Positions 53,829 to 62,416 of a stretch of DNA of 64,000 nucleotides are shown here, one piece after another (the stretch's first letter is position 1; the number at the start of each line of letters is the position of its first letter). Both the position numbers and the translations under genes were made by a program. Below the pieces are notes generated by a model. It was given only the letters and a program-made list of their open reading frames with translations. It was not told the origin of the DNA and ran no database searches. The DNA is from Pseudomonas fulva (GTDB lineage Bacteria; Pseudomonadota; Gammaproteobacteria; Pseudomonadales; Pseudomonadaceae): the NCBI RefSeq assembly GCF_023517795.1, contig NZ_CP082928.1:3224001-3288000 (forward strand), written 5' to 3'.

Positions 53829-54527
53829 ATGCTAAAAATACTGATCGCTCGTCCGTCGCATAAAATTCAGCGCCGAAGCATTTCGGAAGCTCTTGCTGAG
53901 TCGCTACGTGGAAGAATTCTTAACGGTGAGCTGAAGGAAGGCACACCCCTGATTCAGGAGGCGATTGCTGCTGAGTACGAGGTCAGCCGTATGCCGGTTA
54001 GGGAGGCTTTTCGTCAGCTAGAGGCTTCTGGTTTCATTGCTAGTCGAATCCACAAGGGGGCGATTGTGACTGGATTGCCCCTGGAGCAAATTCACGAGCT
54101 TTTTGATCTTCGCGTAGCGTTGGAGTGTGAGCTTCTGGCTCACGCGATCCCTGGAATGACCGCAGAGCACCTGGGTGTTTCTGAGGCTGTTCTCCCTGAG
54201 CTCGAGGCCGCGTACCTTTCCCAGGATGTATTACGTTGGGGGGCGCTTAACTGGGAATTCCATCGCAGCCTCTATGTCCCTTCAGAAAAGGTTCAGACGT
54301 TGGCTATTGCTCAAGGGGTGAATCAGCAGACGGATCGATATATACGCTTGCAGCTCGTGCTGACAGAGAACGTCAGCACTGCAATCAGTGAGCATCGTCA
54401 GCTTCTGAAGCTCTGCGGGGAGGGCAATGTTCAAGAGGCTGTGAGCCTGCTGCGGGATCACATATTTCATGCGGGCGTGAATCTGAAGCGTGCCTTGCAA
54501 CAAGCACAGATGAAGGTGGCTATCTGA
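53829..54527 (+). CDS. GntR-family regulator (FCD type), paralogue 1
   Basis: 232 residues. Winged HTH: SISEALAESLRGRILNGELKEGTPLIQEAIAAEYEVSRMPVREAFRQLEASGFIASRIHKGAIVTGL at about 17-83. FCD effector domain follows (IHELFDLRVALECELLAHAI...WGALNWEFHRSLY...RYIRLQLVLTE...EHRQLLKLC), with the His residues typical of metal-binding FCD domains. Closely related to the regulators at 56178 and 59273. Divergent from the KGSA dehydrogenase, which it likely controls. Confidence 0.9.
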   Translation: MLKILIARPSHKIQRRSISEALAESLRGRILNGELKEGTPLIQEAIAAEYEVSRMPVREAFRQLEASGFIASRIHKGAIVTGLPLEQIHELFDLRVALECELLAHAIPGMTAEHLGVSEAVLPELEAAYLSQDVLRWGALNWEFHRSLYVPSEKVQTLAIAQGVNQQTDRYIRLQLVLTENVSTAISEHRQLLKLCGEGNVQEAVSLLRDHIFHAGVNLKRALQQAQMKVAI

Positions 54528-54563
54528 CTGTTATCGAGGCAGCGAGCGCTCTCGGCTTAGCTG

Positions 54564-54587
54564 GGCGCCATAAGTGCAGATGGCGCC
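54564..54587. terminator. hairpin between convergent GntR and MHS carrier genes
   Basis: GGCGCCA, 10-base loop, TGGCGCC. There is no strong T-run, so it is a weak terminator candidate. Confidence 0.4.
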
Positions 54588-54600
54588 TTCCGATTGGGTG

Positions 54601-55887
54601 CTAAGCCGCTACGGCTTGAGCGGGGCGTCCTCGCCAGACCGCTACTACGGATATCATTGCGCAAATGAGTATGTAGATTGCGATTGATGTCCAAATGCCC
54701 CCTGCTTCTTTCAGTAGCCAGGTAGCGATCAAGGGGGCTGTTCCTCCAGCAATGGCAGCACCTATCTGGGAGCCAAGTGTTATGCCAGTAAACCGAACCT
54801 CGGTGCTGAAAAGCCCGGCCATTATGGTGCCCAGTGTCGCCACGATTGGTGCCCAGATCACGCCGATTGCAATTATGGATGCGAGGGTGATGCCCCAGGT
54901 TTCCCCTGTGTCGAGAAGCATGAAGTAGGGGGCTGCGAATGCGGCCATTGCAAGGCTGCCGGTGATGTATACCTTGCGAGCGCCAACACGATCGGCGAGC
55001 AGCCCCATGAGCGGTATCGCTAGGCAGGTGACCGTGGCTGCGATCGTAATCGAATTCAAAACGGTTACGCGATCAAAGGCCAATGTTCCTGTGGCGTAGC
55101 TCACGACGAAGGTTGTGAATACATAAAAAGGTGCAGTTTCTACCACCTTTGATCCAGTCGCGACGATAACCGCGCGCCAGTGGTGTTTTACCGTTTCGAT
55201 AATCGGGGCGGTCTCTACTTTTCCGCGTTGCTTGGCCTTGGCGAATTCTGGTGTTTCGTCTATGCCACGGCGGATCCATAGCCCGAGAAACACTAGGCCT
55301 GCGCTAGCTAAAAACGGTACTCGCCATCCCCAGGCAAAAAAATCTTCGTCTGGCAGTGTGCTCATGGCGGTCATCGCGAGAGTGGCTAATAGCATTCCTA
55401 GCGGTACGCCCATCTGTGGCACGCAGGCGTAGAGGGCTTTGCGATTCTCCGGGGCATATTCATAGGCAAGCAACAGTGCGCCTCCCCACTCGCCCGATAT
55501 TCCGAGGCCTTGCACTATGCGCAGGAGGACGAGCATCACGGGCGCCCAGACCCCAATCATTTCGTAAGTTGGAAGGCATCCGATTAGTACCGTTGCACTT
55601 CCCATCATTGCAAGCGTGAGCACTAACGTTTTCTTGCGCCCAATCCGGTCGCCAATGTGCGAAAGCACGATGCCGCCGAAAGGTCTTACGAAAAAGGTCA
55701 AGCTGAAGGACAGGTAAGAAAGCAGGAGGCCCACAACGGGATCGAAGGTAGGGAAGAACAGTTTATTGAATACGAGTGCCGCGACTGTTCCGTAGAGGAA
55801 GTAGTCGAACCACTCAATCGCGCTGCCGGTGAGGCTGGCAATCAGTACTCGTCGATGCATGGGGGGAGCGGGTTGTGTAGAGGTCAT
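54601..55887 (-). CDS. MHS-type MFS transporter, probable hydroxyproline carrier
   Basis: 428 residues, about 12 hydrophobic segments. Family markers: GSAIEWFDYFLYGTVAALVFNKLFFP, GIVLSHIGDRIGRKKTLVLTL, and LLRIVQGLGISGEWGGALLLAYEYAP. ProP/KgtP-type symporters take up amino acids, betaines and dicarboxylates. It is flanked by two of the GntR paralogues and next to hydroxyproline-type enzymes, so hydroxyproline is a fair guess, not shown by sequence. The operator TGTATCCTGGATCCA lies about 40 bp upstream. Confidence 0.85.
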   Translation of the reverse strand: MTSTQPAPPMHRRVLIASLTGSAIEWFDYFLYGTVAALVFNKLFFPTFDPVVGLLLSYLSFSLTFFVRPFGGIVLSHIGDRIGRKKTLVLTLAMMGSATVLIGCLPTYEMIGVWAPVMLVLLRIVQGLGISGEWGGALLLAYEYAPENRKALYACVPQMGVPLGMLLATLAMTAMSTLPDEDFFAWGWRVPFLASAGLVFLGLWIRRGIDETPEFAKAKQRGKVETAPIIETVKHHWRAVIVATGSKVVETAPFYVFTTFVVSYATGTLAFDRVTVLNSITIAATVTCLAIPLMGLLADRVGARKVYITGSLAMAAFAAPYFMLLDTGETWGITLASIIAIGVIWAPIVATLGTIMAGLFSTEVRFTGITLGSQIGAAIAGGTAPLIATWLLKEAGGIWTSIAIYILICAMISVVAVWRGRPAQAVAA

Positions 55888-55924
55888 TCCTTGTTTCTCT
55901 GGGGTGGTCTGTCATTCATGTGGA

Positions 55925-55943
55925 ATGTATCCTGGATCCACAG
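55925..55943. promoter_or_regulatory. TGGATCCA-type operator upstream of the MHS carrier
   Basis: ATGTATCCTGGATCCACAG; GTATCCTGGATCCA is shared almost exactly with the site at 44459-44474. Confidence 0.6.
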
Positions 55944-56049
55944 AATCTTTCAATTGTGTTCTAACTAGCCTGAATAACCTTGGTATCAAAGTAGCGAAGC
56001 CCGATAGGCTGGATCATGAAGATTGTGCTTGACTGCCACTGTCTTGCGG

Positions 56050-56066
56050 ATTCAGGATCCAGTATT
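56050..56066. promoter_or_regulatory. GGATCCA-type operator upstream of GntR paralogue 2
   Basis: ATTCAGGATCCAGTATT, about 110 bp before the GntR start; right half GGATCCAGTA identical to that at 44459-44474. Confidence 0.5.
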
Positions 56067-56177
56067 ATTTAGCCGTATTCCGCTTGTGGCTGCTGTCTTG
56101 GGGCGCAAGTGCAGAAAGGCCTCATGCTGTGCGGCTGGGAGCATGCTTGCGCAGGCCGGTTCATCGAAGTGAGTGAT

Positions 56178-56870
56178 ATGGCGAAGAATTTAGCGTTACC
56201 AGCAAGCTATCGGATCAAGCGGATGAGCTTGCCTGCCGCACTGGCTGAGTCGCTCCGTGAGCGGATACTCAATGGTGAGTTCAAGGAGGGAGATGCTCTC
56301 ATCCAAGAGGCTATCGCGGCCGAGTACGATGTGAGTCGTATGCCTGTTCGGGAGGCTTTCCGGGAGCTCGAAGCCTCTGGGTTGATCAGTCTCAAAATTC
56401 ACAAGGGAGCGGTCGTCACAGCAGTGCCGACTGACCAGGTTGGCGAGCTGTTTGATCTGAGAGCCTTGCTTGAGTGCAGACTTTTGGCTGTGTCGGTTCC
56501 CCTGATGACTGCAGACCATTTAGCGGTTGCAAAGTCGCTGCTGGTTGAGTTGGACGATGCGTACCACAACCGTGATGTCGGTCGTTGGGGGGGACTGAAT
56601 TGGGAGTTTCACAAAAGCTTGTACATCGCAGCAGGCCATGCACAAACGCTGTCAATCGTGCAGAACATTAATGTTCAAACTGATCGCTACATTCGGCTGC
56701 AGTTGCTTCTGACGGATGATCTCGAGGATGCCGAAAGAGAGCACCATGAAATCCTTCGCCTTTGCGAGGCCCGTGACGTGGAAGCGGTGGTGGCATACAT
56801 GCATAAGCATATTTTGGATGCAAAAGAGCACCTATTACTTGCGCTGAGGAAAAGTCGCTCTGGAACTTAA
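56178..56870 (+). CDS. GntR-family regulator (FCD type), paralogue 2
   Basis: 230 residues. HTH: SLPAALAESLRERILNGEFKEGDALIQEAIAAEYDVSRMPVREAFRELEASGLISLKIHKGAVVTAV. FCD domain with WGGLNWEFHKSLYIAAGHAQTLSIVQNINVQTDRYIRLQLLLTDD. The open frame begins 23 codons earlier, but the family-typical N-terminus starts at ATG 56178. It is first in a likely operon with the D-amino-acid dehydrogenase and 4-hydroxyproline epimerase, and divergent from the MHS carrier. Confidence 0.9.
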   Translation: MAKNLALPASYRIKRMSLPAALAESLRERILNGEFKEGDALIQEAIAAEYDVSRMPVREAFRELEASGLISLKIHKGAVVTAVPTDQVGELFDLRALLECRLLAVSVPLMTADHLAVAKSLLVELDDAYHNRDVGRWGGLNWEFHKSLYIAAGHAQTLSIVQNINVQTDRYIRLQLLLTDDLEDAEREHHEILRLCEARDVEAVVAYMHKHILDAKEHLLLALRKSRSGT

Positions 56871-56986
56871 TAGAGCGACCGGTATCGTGACTCTAGGTGT
56901 TGCACGCTGGTGAAACCCAGTGCGTTCTTCTGATTGTCGCTATCAGGCTTCAGCTTTCGGTAGTTCTGTACTCAAGGGACAAATTC

Positions 56987-58231
56987 ATGACGCATATTGT
57001 GGTGGTGGGGGCTGGAATCGTCGGCCTGTCTGTTGCTCATCACCTGCTCAATGAGGGGGTCAGGGTCACGGTGGTCGACCCTGACCCTTTGGGCGATAAA
57101 GCATCAAATGGAAATGCTGCAGGCATTGGTGTTACAGAGGTAATTCCAGCCTGTGTGCCTGGTGTGCTGAGGAAAGTTCCTGGGTGGTTGCTTGATCCTC
57201 TTGGCCCGCTCGCAATTCGCCCCATGCATGCGCCCAAGCTGATTCCTTGGCTACTGAAGTTCTCTAAAGCGTCTAGCGAGAGCGAGCTCCAGCGCCTCTC
57301 AGAGGCTCTGGCTCAGATCAACAAGAGGGTCTACGACGATTTGTTGCCTATGCTGGAGCAGCACGGCCTGATGGGAGATTTGCATCGTGAGGGGGCTCTA
57401 ACCGTTTATGAGCACCAGGATGCATTTCAGCGCGATCAGAAATTTTGGGATTTAAAGGCTTCCCATGGTGTAGAGGTGATCTCGCTTTCTGGAGCCGAGG
57501 TCAGGGAGATGGAGCCGGCACTCAGTCATTCCGTTGTAAAAGGTATCTTCACTCCGCAGTGGTCGCAGGTGAGTGATCCAAAGGCATTGGTAGATAAGCT
57601 GCGTGAGTCTCTTGTTCGAAGCGGCTTGCTAGTTGTGCAGGGGAGGGTGAGAGATATTTGTTCCACGGTGGGTAGAGGGGCGGCAGCCTTAGTCTTGGAC
57701 GGTGGTCAATTTATCGAGGCTGACAAAGTTGTGGTTGCCTGTGGCGCATGGTCGGGAGTTCTTGCGGCGCGAATCGGTGACAGGGTGCTTCTTGAGAGTG
57801 AGCGGGGCTACAACTCCACCATTGCTCGGCCGGGAGTAAAGCTTGGGCGGGAGGTGATTTTTGCAGAGCGCCATTTCGTGGCGACGCCCCTGTCCATCGG
57901 ACTGCGCATAGGAGGGGCTGCTGAGTTCGGGGGGTTAGACGCAGTACCCAATTTCAAGCGTTCTAAGGCGCTGGTTGAGCTTGCCTCTATGTATCTGCCG
58001 GGGCTTCGGTCGCAGGGTGGCGTGCATTGGGCTGGCCATAGGCCGACGACACCTGACAGCCTGCCGGTGATAGGCACATCTCCTTCTAATCCTCGTGTGG
58101 TTTACGCGTTCGGTCACGGGCATCTGGGTTTAACCCAGGCGGCGACAACGGGTCGCCTCGTCTGTGATCTGGTGTTTGGCAAGCCCGCTTTAATCGATCT
58201 CGCCCCTTATGCAATTAGCCGCTTCGCCTGA
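56987..58231 (+). CDS. FAD-dependent D-amino acid dehydrogenase, probable D-hydroxyproline dehydrogenase
   Basis: 414 residues of the DAO family. FAD fold HIVVVGAGIVGLSVAHHLLNEGVRVTVVDPD; SNGNAAGIGVTEVIPACVPGVLRKVPGWLLDPLGPLAIRP is typical of DadA-like dehydrogenases; C-terminal HWAGHRPTTPDSLPVIGTSPSNPRVVYAFGHGHLGLTQAATTGRLVCDLV. With the 4-hydroxyproline epimerase starting 18 bases downstream, its likely substrate is cis-4-hydroxy-D-proline, giving 1-pyrroline-4-hydroxy-2-carboxylate. AAGGGA precedes ATG 56987; the longer frame from 56897 has no support. Confidence 0.85.
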   Translation: MTHIVVVGAGIVGLSVAHHLLNEGVRVTVVDPDPLGDKASNGNAAGIGVTEVIPACVPGVLRKVPGWLLDPLGPLAIRPMHAPKLIPWLLKFSKASSESELQRLSEALAQINKRVYDDLLPMLEQHGLMGDLHREGALTVYEHQDAFQRDQKFWDLKASHGVEVISLSGAEVREMEPALSHSVVKGIFTPQWSQVSDPKALVDKLRESLVRSGLLVVQGRVRDICSTVGRGAAALVLDGGQFIEADKVVVACGAWSGVLAARIGDRVLLESERGYNSTIARPGVKLGREVIFAERHFVATPLSIGLRIGGAAEFGGLDAVPNFKRSKALVELASMYLPGLRSQGGVHWAGHRPTTPDSLPVIGTSPSNPRVVYAFGHGHLGLTQAATTGRLVCDLVFGKPALIDLAPYAISRFA

Positions 58232-58249
58232 AGCTAACTGGAGTCCCAA

Positions 58250-59251
58250 ATGACCCGACACACGTTCTTTTGCATTGATGCTCACACATGTGGGAACCCT
58301 GTTCGAGTTGTGGCAGGAGGGGCTCCGGTATTGCCAAACGTTTCGATGGCGGAAAAGCGCAAGCTATTCGAGCGTGACCATGATTGGGTGAGGCAGGCAC
58401 TGATGTTTGAGCCACGTGGGCATGATGTGATGTCTGGTTCGATCTTGTATCCATCGTCTCGTTCTGACTGCGATGCGGGGGTGCTTTTCATTGAGGTCAG
58501 TGGCTGTCTGCCTATGTGCGGACACGGAACCATAGGAACAGTGACTGCAGCTTTGGAGGCGGGTTTGATTGTTCCGAGGGTTGATGGCAGCCTTGCGATA
58601 GAAACGCCAGCCGGACGCGTTGCGATTGAGTACACCAAGAGCGGGGATTATGTTGAGCAGGTTCGCCTTTTCAATGTGGCCAGTTACCTGCACTCACGTG
58701 ACGTTGTGATCGATGTTCCTGGTCTTGGGCCGTTAACGATTGATCTCTCCTACGGTGGCAATTTCTACGCGATAGTGGAGCCTCAAGCGGGGTGGTTGGG
58801 GCTAGACGGTATGTCTGTGCGAGACATCGTGCGTTTCAGTCCTCTGGTGCGCGAGGCTGCTCAGGATGTACTGAAACCGATCCACCCTGAAGATCATCGT
58901 ATCAGTGGCGTTAGTCACGTAATGTGGTGTGATAAGCCTAAGAATCAACGAGCTGACGCTAGGAACGCAGTGTTCTACGGTGATAAGGCGATCGATAGAT
59001 CTCCTTGCGGAACCGGATCTTCAGCTCGCATGGCTCAGTTAGTCGCGAGAGGGCGCCTCGCTCTGGGCGATACGTTCGTACATGAGAGCATCATCGGTAC
59101 TCTCTTCGATTGCCGTGTTGAATCGAGTACGGCCGTCGGTGACTATCAGGCAATTCTGCCCAGTGTCGCTGGTTGGGCGAGAGTGATCGGACACAACACG
59201 ATCTTTGTTGATAGCCGAGACCCCCTTGCCCACGGATTTCAATTGAGCTGA
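58250..59251 (+). CDS. 4-hydroxyproline 2-epimerase (proline racemase family, Cys/Cys)
   Basis: 333 residues. Both catalytic cysteines are present: Cys90 in LPMCGHGTIGTVTAALE and Cys253 in DRSPCGTGSSARMAQL. ThrIDAHTCGNPVRV-like N-terminus (FFCIDAHTCGNPVRVVAGG) and GNFYAIVE are conserved in 4-hydroxyproline epimerases. It would convert trans-4-hydroxy-L-proline to cis-4-hydroxy-D-proline for the dehydrogenase encoded just upstream. It contrasts with the Ser/Cys paralogue at 31680-32708. Confidence 0.9.
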   Translation: MTRHTFFCIDAHTCGNPVRVVAGGAPVLPNVSMAEKRKLFERDHDWVRQALMFEPRGHDVMSGSILYPSSRSDCDAGVLFIEVSGCLPMCGHGTIGTVTAALEAGLIVPRVDGSLAIETPAGRVAIEYTKSGDYVEQVRLFNVASYLHSRDVVIDVPGLGPLTIDLSYGGNFYAIVEPQAGWLGLDGMSVRDIVRFSPLVREAAQDVLKPIHPEDHRISGVSHVMWCDKPKNQRADARNAVFYGDKAIDRSPCGTGSSARMAQLVARGRLALGDTFVHESIIGTLFDCRVESSTAVGDYQAILPSVAGWARVIGHNTIFVDSRDPLAHGFQLS

Positions 59252-59272
59252 GGAGGGCTCGGTCACGCCGGC

Positions 59273-59968
59273 CTAGCTGGCGGATTTTCCGCGTTTCTTG
59301 CCCAGCACCTTAAGCAGGTTGGTGCCTGCTTCATTGATGTGCTGTCGTAGGAATTTAACTGCTTTTTTCGTGTCTCGCGCTTCGCAAAGCTTGAGAAGCT
59401 CGCGGTGGTCGATCTCTGCCTCTTCCTTGCCTTCGGTTAGCAGTAACTGCAGCCGAATGTACCTGTCTGTCTGGATGTTGATGCCCTGCACAATCGATAG
59501 TGTCTGAACCCGATCTGCACCCGCGTAGAGGCTCAGGTGAAACTCCCAGTTGAGCCTCCCCCAGTTCGACATGTCGTCATTGTGATACGCCTCTTCCAGC
59601 TGTGGCAGCAGTTGTTTGGAGTAGGCAAGCTGTTCGTCTGTCAGGTTGGGAAGGGAGTACTGCAGCAGCTCTCCTTCGAGGTTTGACCGCAGATCAAAAA
59701 GCTCTTGGATCTGTTCCATTGGGATTGAGCTTACAACTGATCCCTTGTGGGCTTTCGACGTGATCAGGCCCGAGGCCTCCAGCTCCTTGAACGCCTCTCG
59801 AACAGGCATCCGGCTGACGTCGTATTCGGCAGCAATCGTTTCCTGGATGAGCGTCTCCCCTTCTTTGAACTCGCCGTTCAAGATGCGCTCTCGAAGCGAC
59901 TCGCTCAGGGCCTCGGCCACAGTTTGACGTTTGATTCGGTGATTTGCCGGCGATTGTAGTTTTGACAT
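59273..59968 (-). CDS. GntR-family regulator (FCD type), paralogue 3
   Basis: 231 residues. HTH: TVAEALSESLRERILNGEFKEGETLIQETIAAEYDVSRMPVREAFKELEASGLITSKAHKGSVVSSI; FCD domain with WGRLNWEFHLSLYAGADRVQTLSIVQGINIQTDRYIRLQLLLTEGKEEAEIDHRELLKLC. The basic C-terminus is GKKRGKSAS. It is convergent with the epimerase gene. The DNA-recognition helix (EYDVSRMPVREAF) is nearly identical in all three paralogues, so they should bind similar operators. Confidence 0.9.
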   Translation of the reverse strand: MSKLQSPANHRIKRQTVAEALSESLRERILNGEFKEGETLIQETIAAEYDVSRMPVREAFKELEASGLITSKAHKGSVVSSIPMEQIQELFDLRSNLEGELLQYSLPNLTDEQLAYSKQLLPQLEEAYHNDDMSNWGRLNWEFHLSLYAGADRVQTLSIVQGINIQTDRYIRLQLLLTEGKEEAEIDHRELLKLCEARDTKKAVKFLRQHINEAGTNLLKVLGKKRGKSAS

Positions 59969-60424
59969 GAGGCCTACTGACGGTTAGGAATCCAGTGCGC
60001 AATCGAGCATATGACAGTTCCCGCCGAAATTGAAGGTGTCTTTGGATTTCTAGAACCACCTGTTTTAGCTGAGATCTTGGCAAATGGGAGGTGCTTTCGG
60101 ATTATGTATCCATGTAGCATTAGTCGTTTGCTGCCTCTGTCATCGTGAGGCGATCAGCTTAGCTCTGTGCAGCAGGTACTGTGCCAGTGATCAACGCTTG
60201 GCTGTTAGAGGTCATCCGTTAGTACCCGCGTACTACCTGATTGTAGGAGGCGTGCTGGGGCTTTTGGTAAAGACCGGGCGGGGCAATCTATGCCGCGGTA
60301 GGATATAGACAACACTGATCATGCTTGTGCTGAAAAGTCATAGACGAGTGCGGCGATGGCGGGCTTGGTTTCATGCGCGTCACTCATTTCTGCGATGCGT
60401 AGCGACTGGATCAGAATTGGACTG
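59969..60424. promoter_or_regulatory. upstream region of GntR paralogue 3
   Basis: 456 bases without a gene; it holds the operator-like element at 60099-60117 and the junction to the two-component system. Nothing else recognised. Confidence 0.4.
60099..60117. promoter_or_regulatory. TGTATCCA-type operator upstream of GntR paralogue 3
   Basis: GGATTATGTATCCATGTAG; GGATTATG is also found in the element before GntR paralogue 1 (from 53781). It is about 130 bp before the GntR start. Confidence 0.45.
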
Positions 60425-61483
60425 CTAATGAGGCCACTGCTTCAGAAGCATCATCTTGACAACCAGTCCACCCCCATTGCGTGGCGCTGCACTCACTTTC
60501 CCACCGTGCAACTCGATAGCTCGCCTTGCGATTGCTAGCCCCAATCCAGTCCCCTGGATCGACTCAGTCCCTCCGACCCGCACGAAAGGATCAAAAATGT
60601 TATCCAGTTGATCCCGTGGTACGCCAGAGCCGCGATCACTCACCACTATTTCCAAAGCCTTGCCATCATTAATGATGGTGCCTTCGATTTCGACTCCCTT
60701 CCCCCGCGGACTGAATTTAACTGCGTTTCTGACAACATTTTCGATCGCTTGGTACACCAGCTCGCCATTTACATCGGCAATAAATTTATCCGGTGCCCGC
60801 AAGACGACAGACTTTAAAGCGGCTTGCGCTTCAAAGTGTGCATCCTCTGCAATTGCATCGACGAGTTCTATGACGTCCAAATCGCAATGAGGGTAGGCGA
60901 CTGATCTCCCATCCAATCGATGCAAGGTCAACAGTTCACCCACAAGTGAATCTAGCGCTTCGCTCTCCCTCCTAATTCGCTGGGTCAGAGCATCGAGGTC
61001 TTGAGGTGCCGTGCTCTTCCCCATGAGACCGAGCGCGGCCTGTATCCGCGCCAGTGGAGAGCGTAGTTCATGCGAAATGTTATGGAGCAGTATCGTGCGC
61101 GACTCAGTCAATTGTTGCAGTTGAGACGCCATCCGATCAAAGTCTTGGGCCAAATCAGCAATCTCGTCATTACGACGGTGCATCAAGGGCTGTATACGCG
61201 TATCCAGCCGGCCCTGTGCAACCTCATGTAACGCCCAGCGCAAGTGCTGAAGCGGTCGCGCCAGGTACCAAGCCAATACCAGGCCGGTGCACAGAATGGC
61301 GAGCGCACCTGAAATCATTGGAACGATGGGGAAAATGCCAATGGTGGCAAGGTCGTCCGCAGGTGGTGGCTGTCGGCCAGTCAACAGAAGAAAGGCCACT
61401 GCCCCTGCGACGGAGAGCACCATACTCATGCAGAGCGCAAACACCAGTTTCCAAAACAACCGTCCCGGTTTCCAGTGAACCAT
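60425..61483 (-). CDS. sensor histidine kinase
   Basis: 352 residues. TM1 is at about 8-34 (LFWKLVFALCMSMVLSVAGAVAFLLL), a short periplasmic loop, TM2 at about 50-74 with HAMP after it (LARPLQHLRWALHEVAQGRLDTRI), then the H-box SHELRSPLARIQAALG and HATPase elements ENVVRNAVKFSPRG, DRGSGVPRDQLDNIFDPF, GTGLGLAIARRA. ATG 61483 has GGAGG 8 bases before it and follows the response-regulator stop by two bases, so they are coupled. The small periplasmic domain suggests sensing at or in the membrane. Confidence 0.9.
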   Translation of the reverse strand: MVHWKPGRLFWKLVFALCMSMVLSVAGAVAFLLLTGRQPPPADDLATIGIFPIVPMISGALAILCTGLVLAWYLARPLQHLRWALHEVAQGRLDTRIQPLMHRRNDEIADLAQDFDRMASQLQQLTESRTILLHNISHELRSPLARIQAALGLMGKSTAPQDLDALTQRIRRESEALDSLVGELLTLHRLDGRSVAYPHCDLDVIELVDAIAEDAHFEAQAALKSVVLRAPDKFIADVNGELVYQAIENVVRNAVKFSPRGKGVEIEGTIINDGKALEIVVSDRGSGVPRDQLDNIFDPFVRVGGTESIQGTGLGLAIARRAIELHGGKVSAAPRNGGGLVVKMMLLKQWPH

Positions 61484-61485
61484 CT

Positions 61486-62181
61486 TCAGTCCTCCAGGAG
61501 CTGATAACCCAAGCCGCGGACACTCTGTATCCACGACTGGCCGTCAGGGCGCATGCCGAGCTTCTGCCTGATGCTGCTGATGTGAACGTCGATACGTCGG
61601 TCGAAGCGCGCGAGCGGACGATTGAACGCTTGTTGAGAAATCTCCTGCTTGCTTATCAACTTGCCGGCATTAAGAGCCAGCACCTCAAGCAGGCTGAATT
61701 CGGTGCCAGTCAAGGTTAAGGGCGTTCCTTGCCAGATGACCTTGCGGCTGCCAGGCCACAGGCAGAGGCCACCTGTCTGCAGTACGCGCGACGTGCCTCC
61801 GGCGCTAGCCGCGGACAGGCCATCCGCACGCCTCAAGATTGCCCTGACACGTGCCACCAGTTCGCCGGATGTGCATGGCTTGGGCACATAGTCGTCTGCG
61901 CCCATGTCGAGCCCGACGATACGGTCAACGTCGTCGCCCCGTGCCGTCAGCATGAGAACGGGAACGTTACTCGTGCTCCGGATCCTCTTGAGCACTTCGA
62001 TGCCGGAGAGGCGCGGCAACATGATATCCAATATCACCAGTGCGTAGCTCTGCGTGAGCGCCTGAACAATTCCTTGCTCTCCGTCATTTACGCAAGTCAC
62101 GGCAAAACCCTCGCCCCAAAAGTATCGGGAGAGCATCGCGGTCAGTTCGGTGTCGTCATCGACCAGCAGTAGCTTGATCAT
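61486..62181 (-). CDS. OmpR-family response regulator
   Basis: 231 residues. Receiver with acidic DDD at 8-10, phospho-acceptor Asp in LVILDIMLP (near 52), Lys in DYVPKPC; C-terminal winged helix (LTLTGTEFSLLEVLALNAGKLISKQEISQQAFNRPLARFDRRIDVHISSIRQKLG). Coupled to the kinase gene and divergent from the macAB-like operon, which it very likely controls. An inverted repeat AGTGGT / ACCACT at about 62215-62232 in the intergenic region may be its site. Confidence 0.9.
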   Translation of the reverse strand: MIKLLLVDDDTELTAMLSRYFWGEGFAVTCVNDGEQGIVQALTQSYALVILDIMLPRLSGIEVLKRIRSTSNVPVLMLTARGDDVDRIVGLDMGADDYVPKPCTSGELVARVRAILRRADGLSAASAGGTSRVLQTGGLCLWPGSRKVIWQGTPLTLTGTEFSLLEVLALNAGKLISKQEISQQAFNRPLARFDRRIDVHISSIRQKLGMRPDGQSWIQSVRGLGYQLLED

Positions 62182-62416
62182 GAGCGAATTATTTCAGATA
62201 TCCATCCAAAAAACAGTGGTGGATCGACCACTTTTACCCAGCTTAACGCTTCAAGACCGCCGTTGACATTGGATGGGGATAAGCTCTTCTCCCAGTTACA
62301 GGTGTCATCGCTATGCACTTTCAAGTCTTGGCCTAAGACGCCAATCCATCCACCTCAACTGTCATGCGTATGGCTGCGGTGATAAGTAATTTTTCTTTGA
62401 AAAGAATTGGCTTTCC

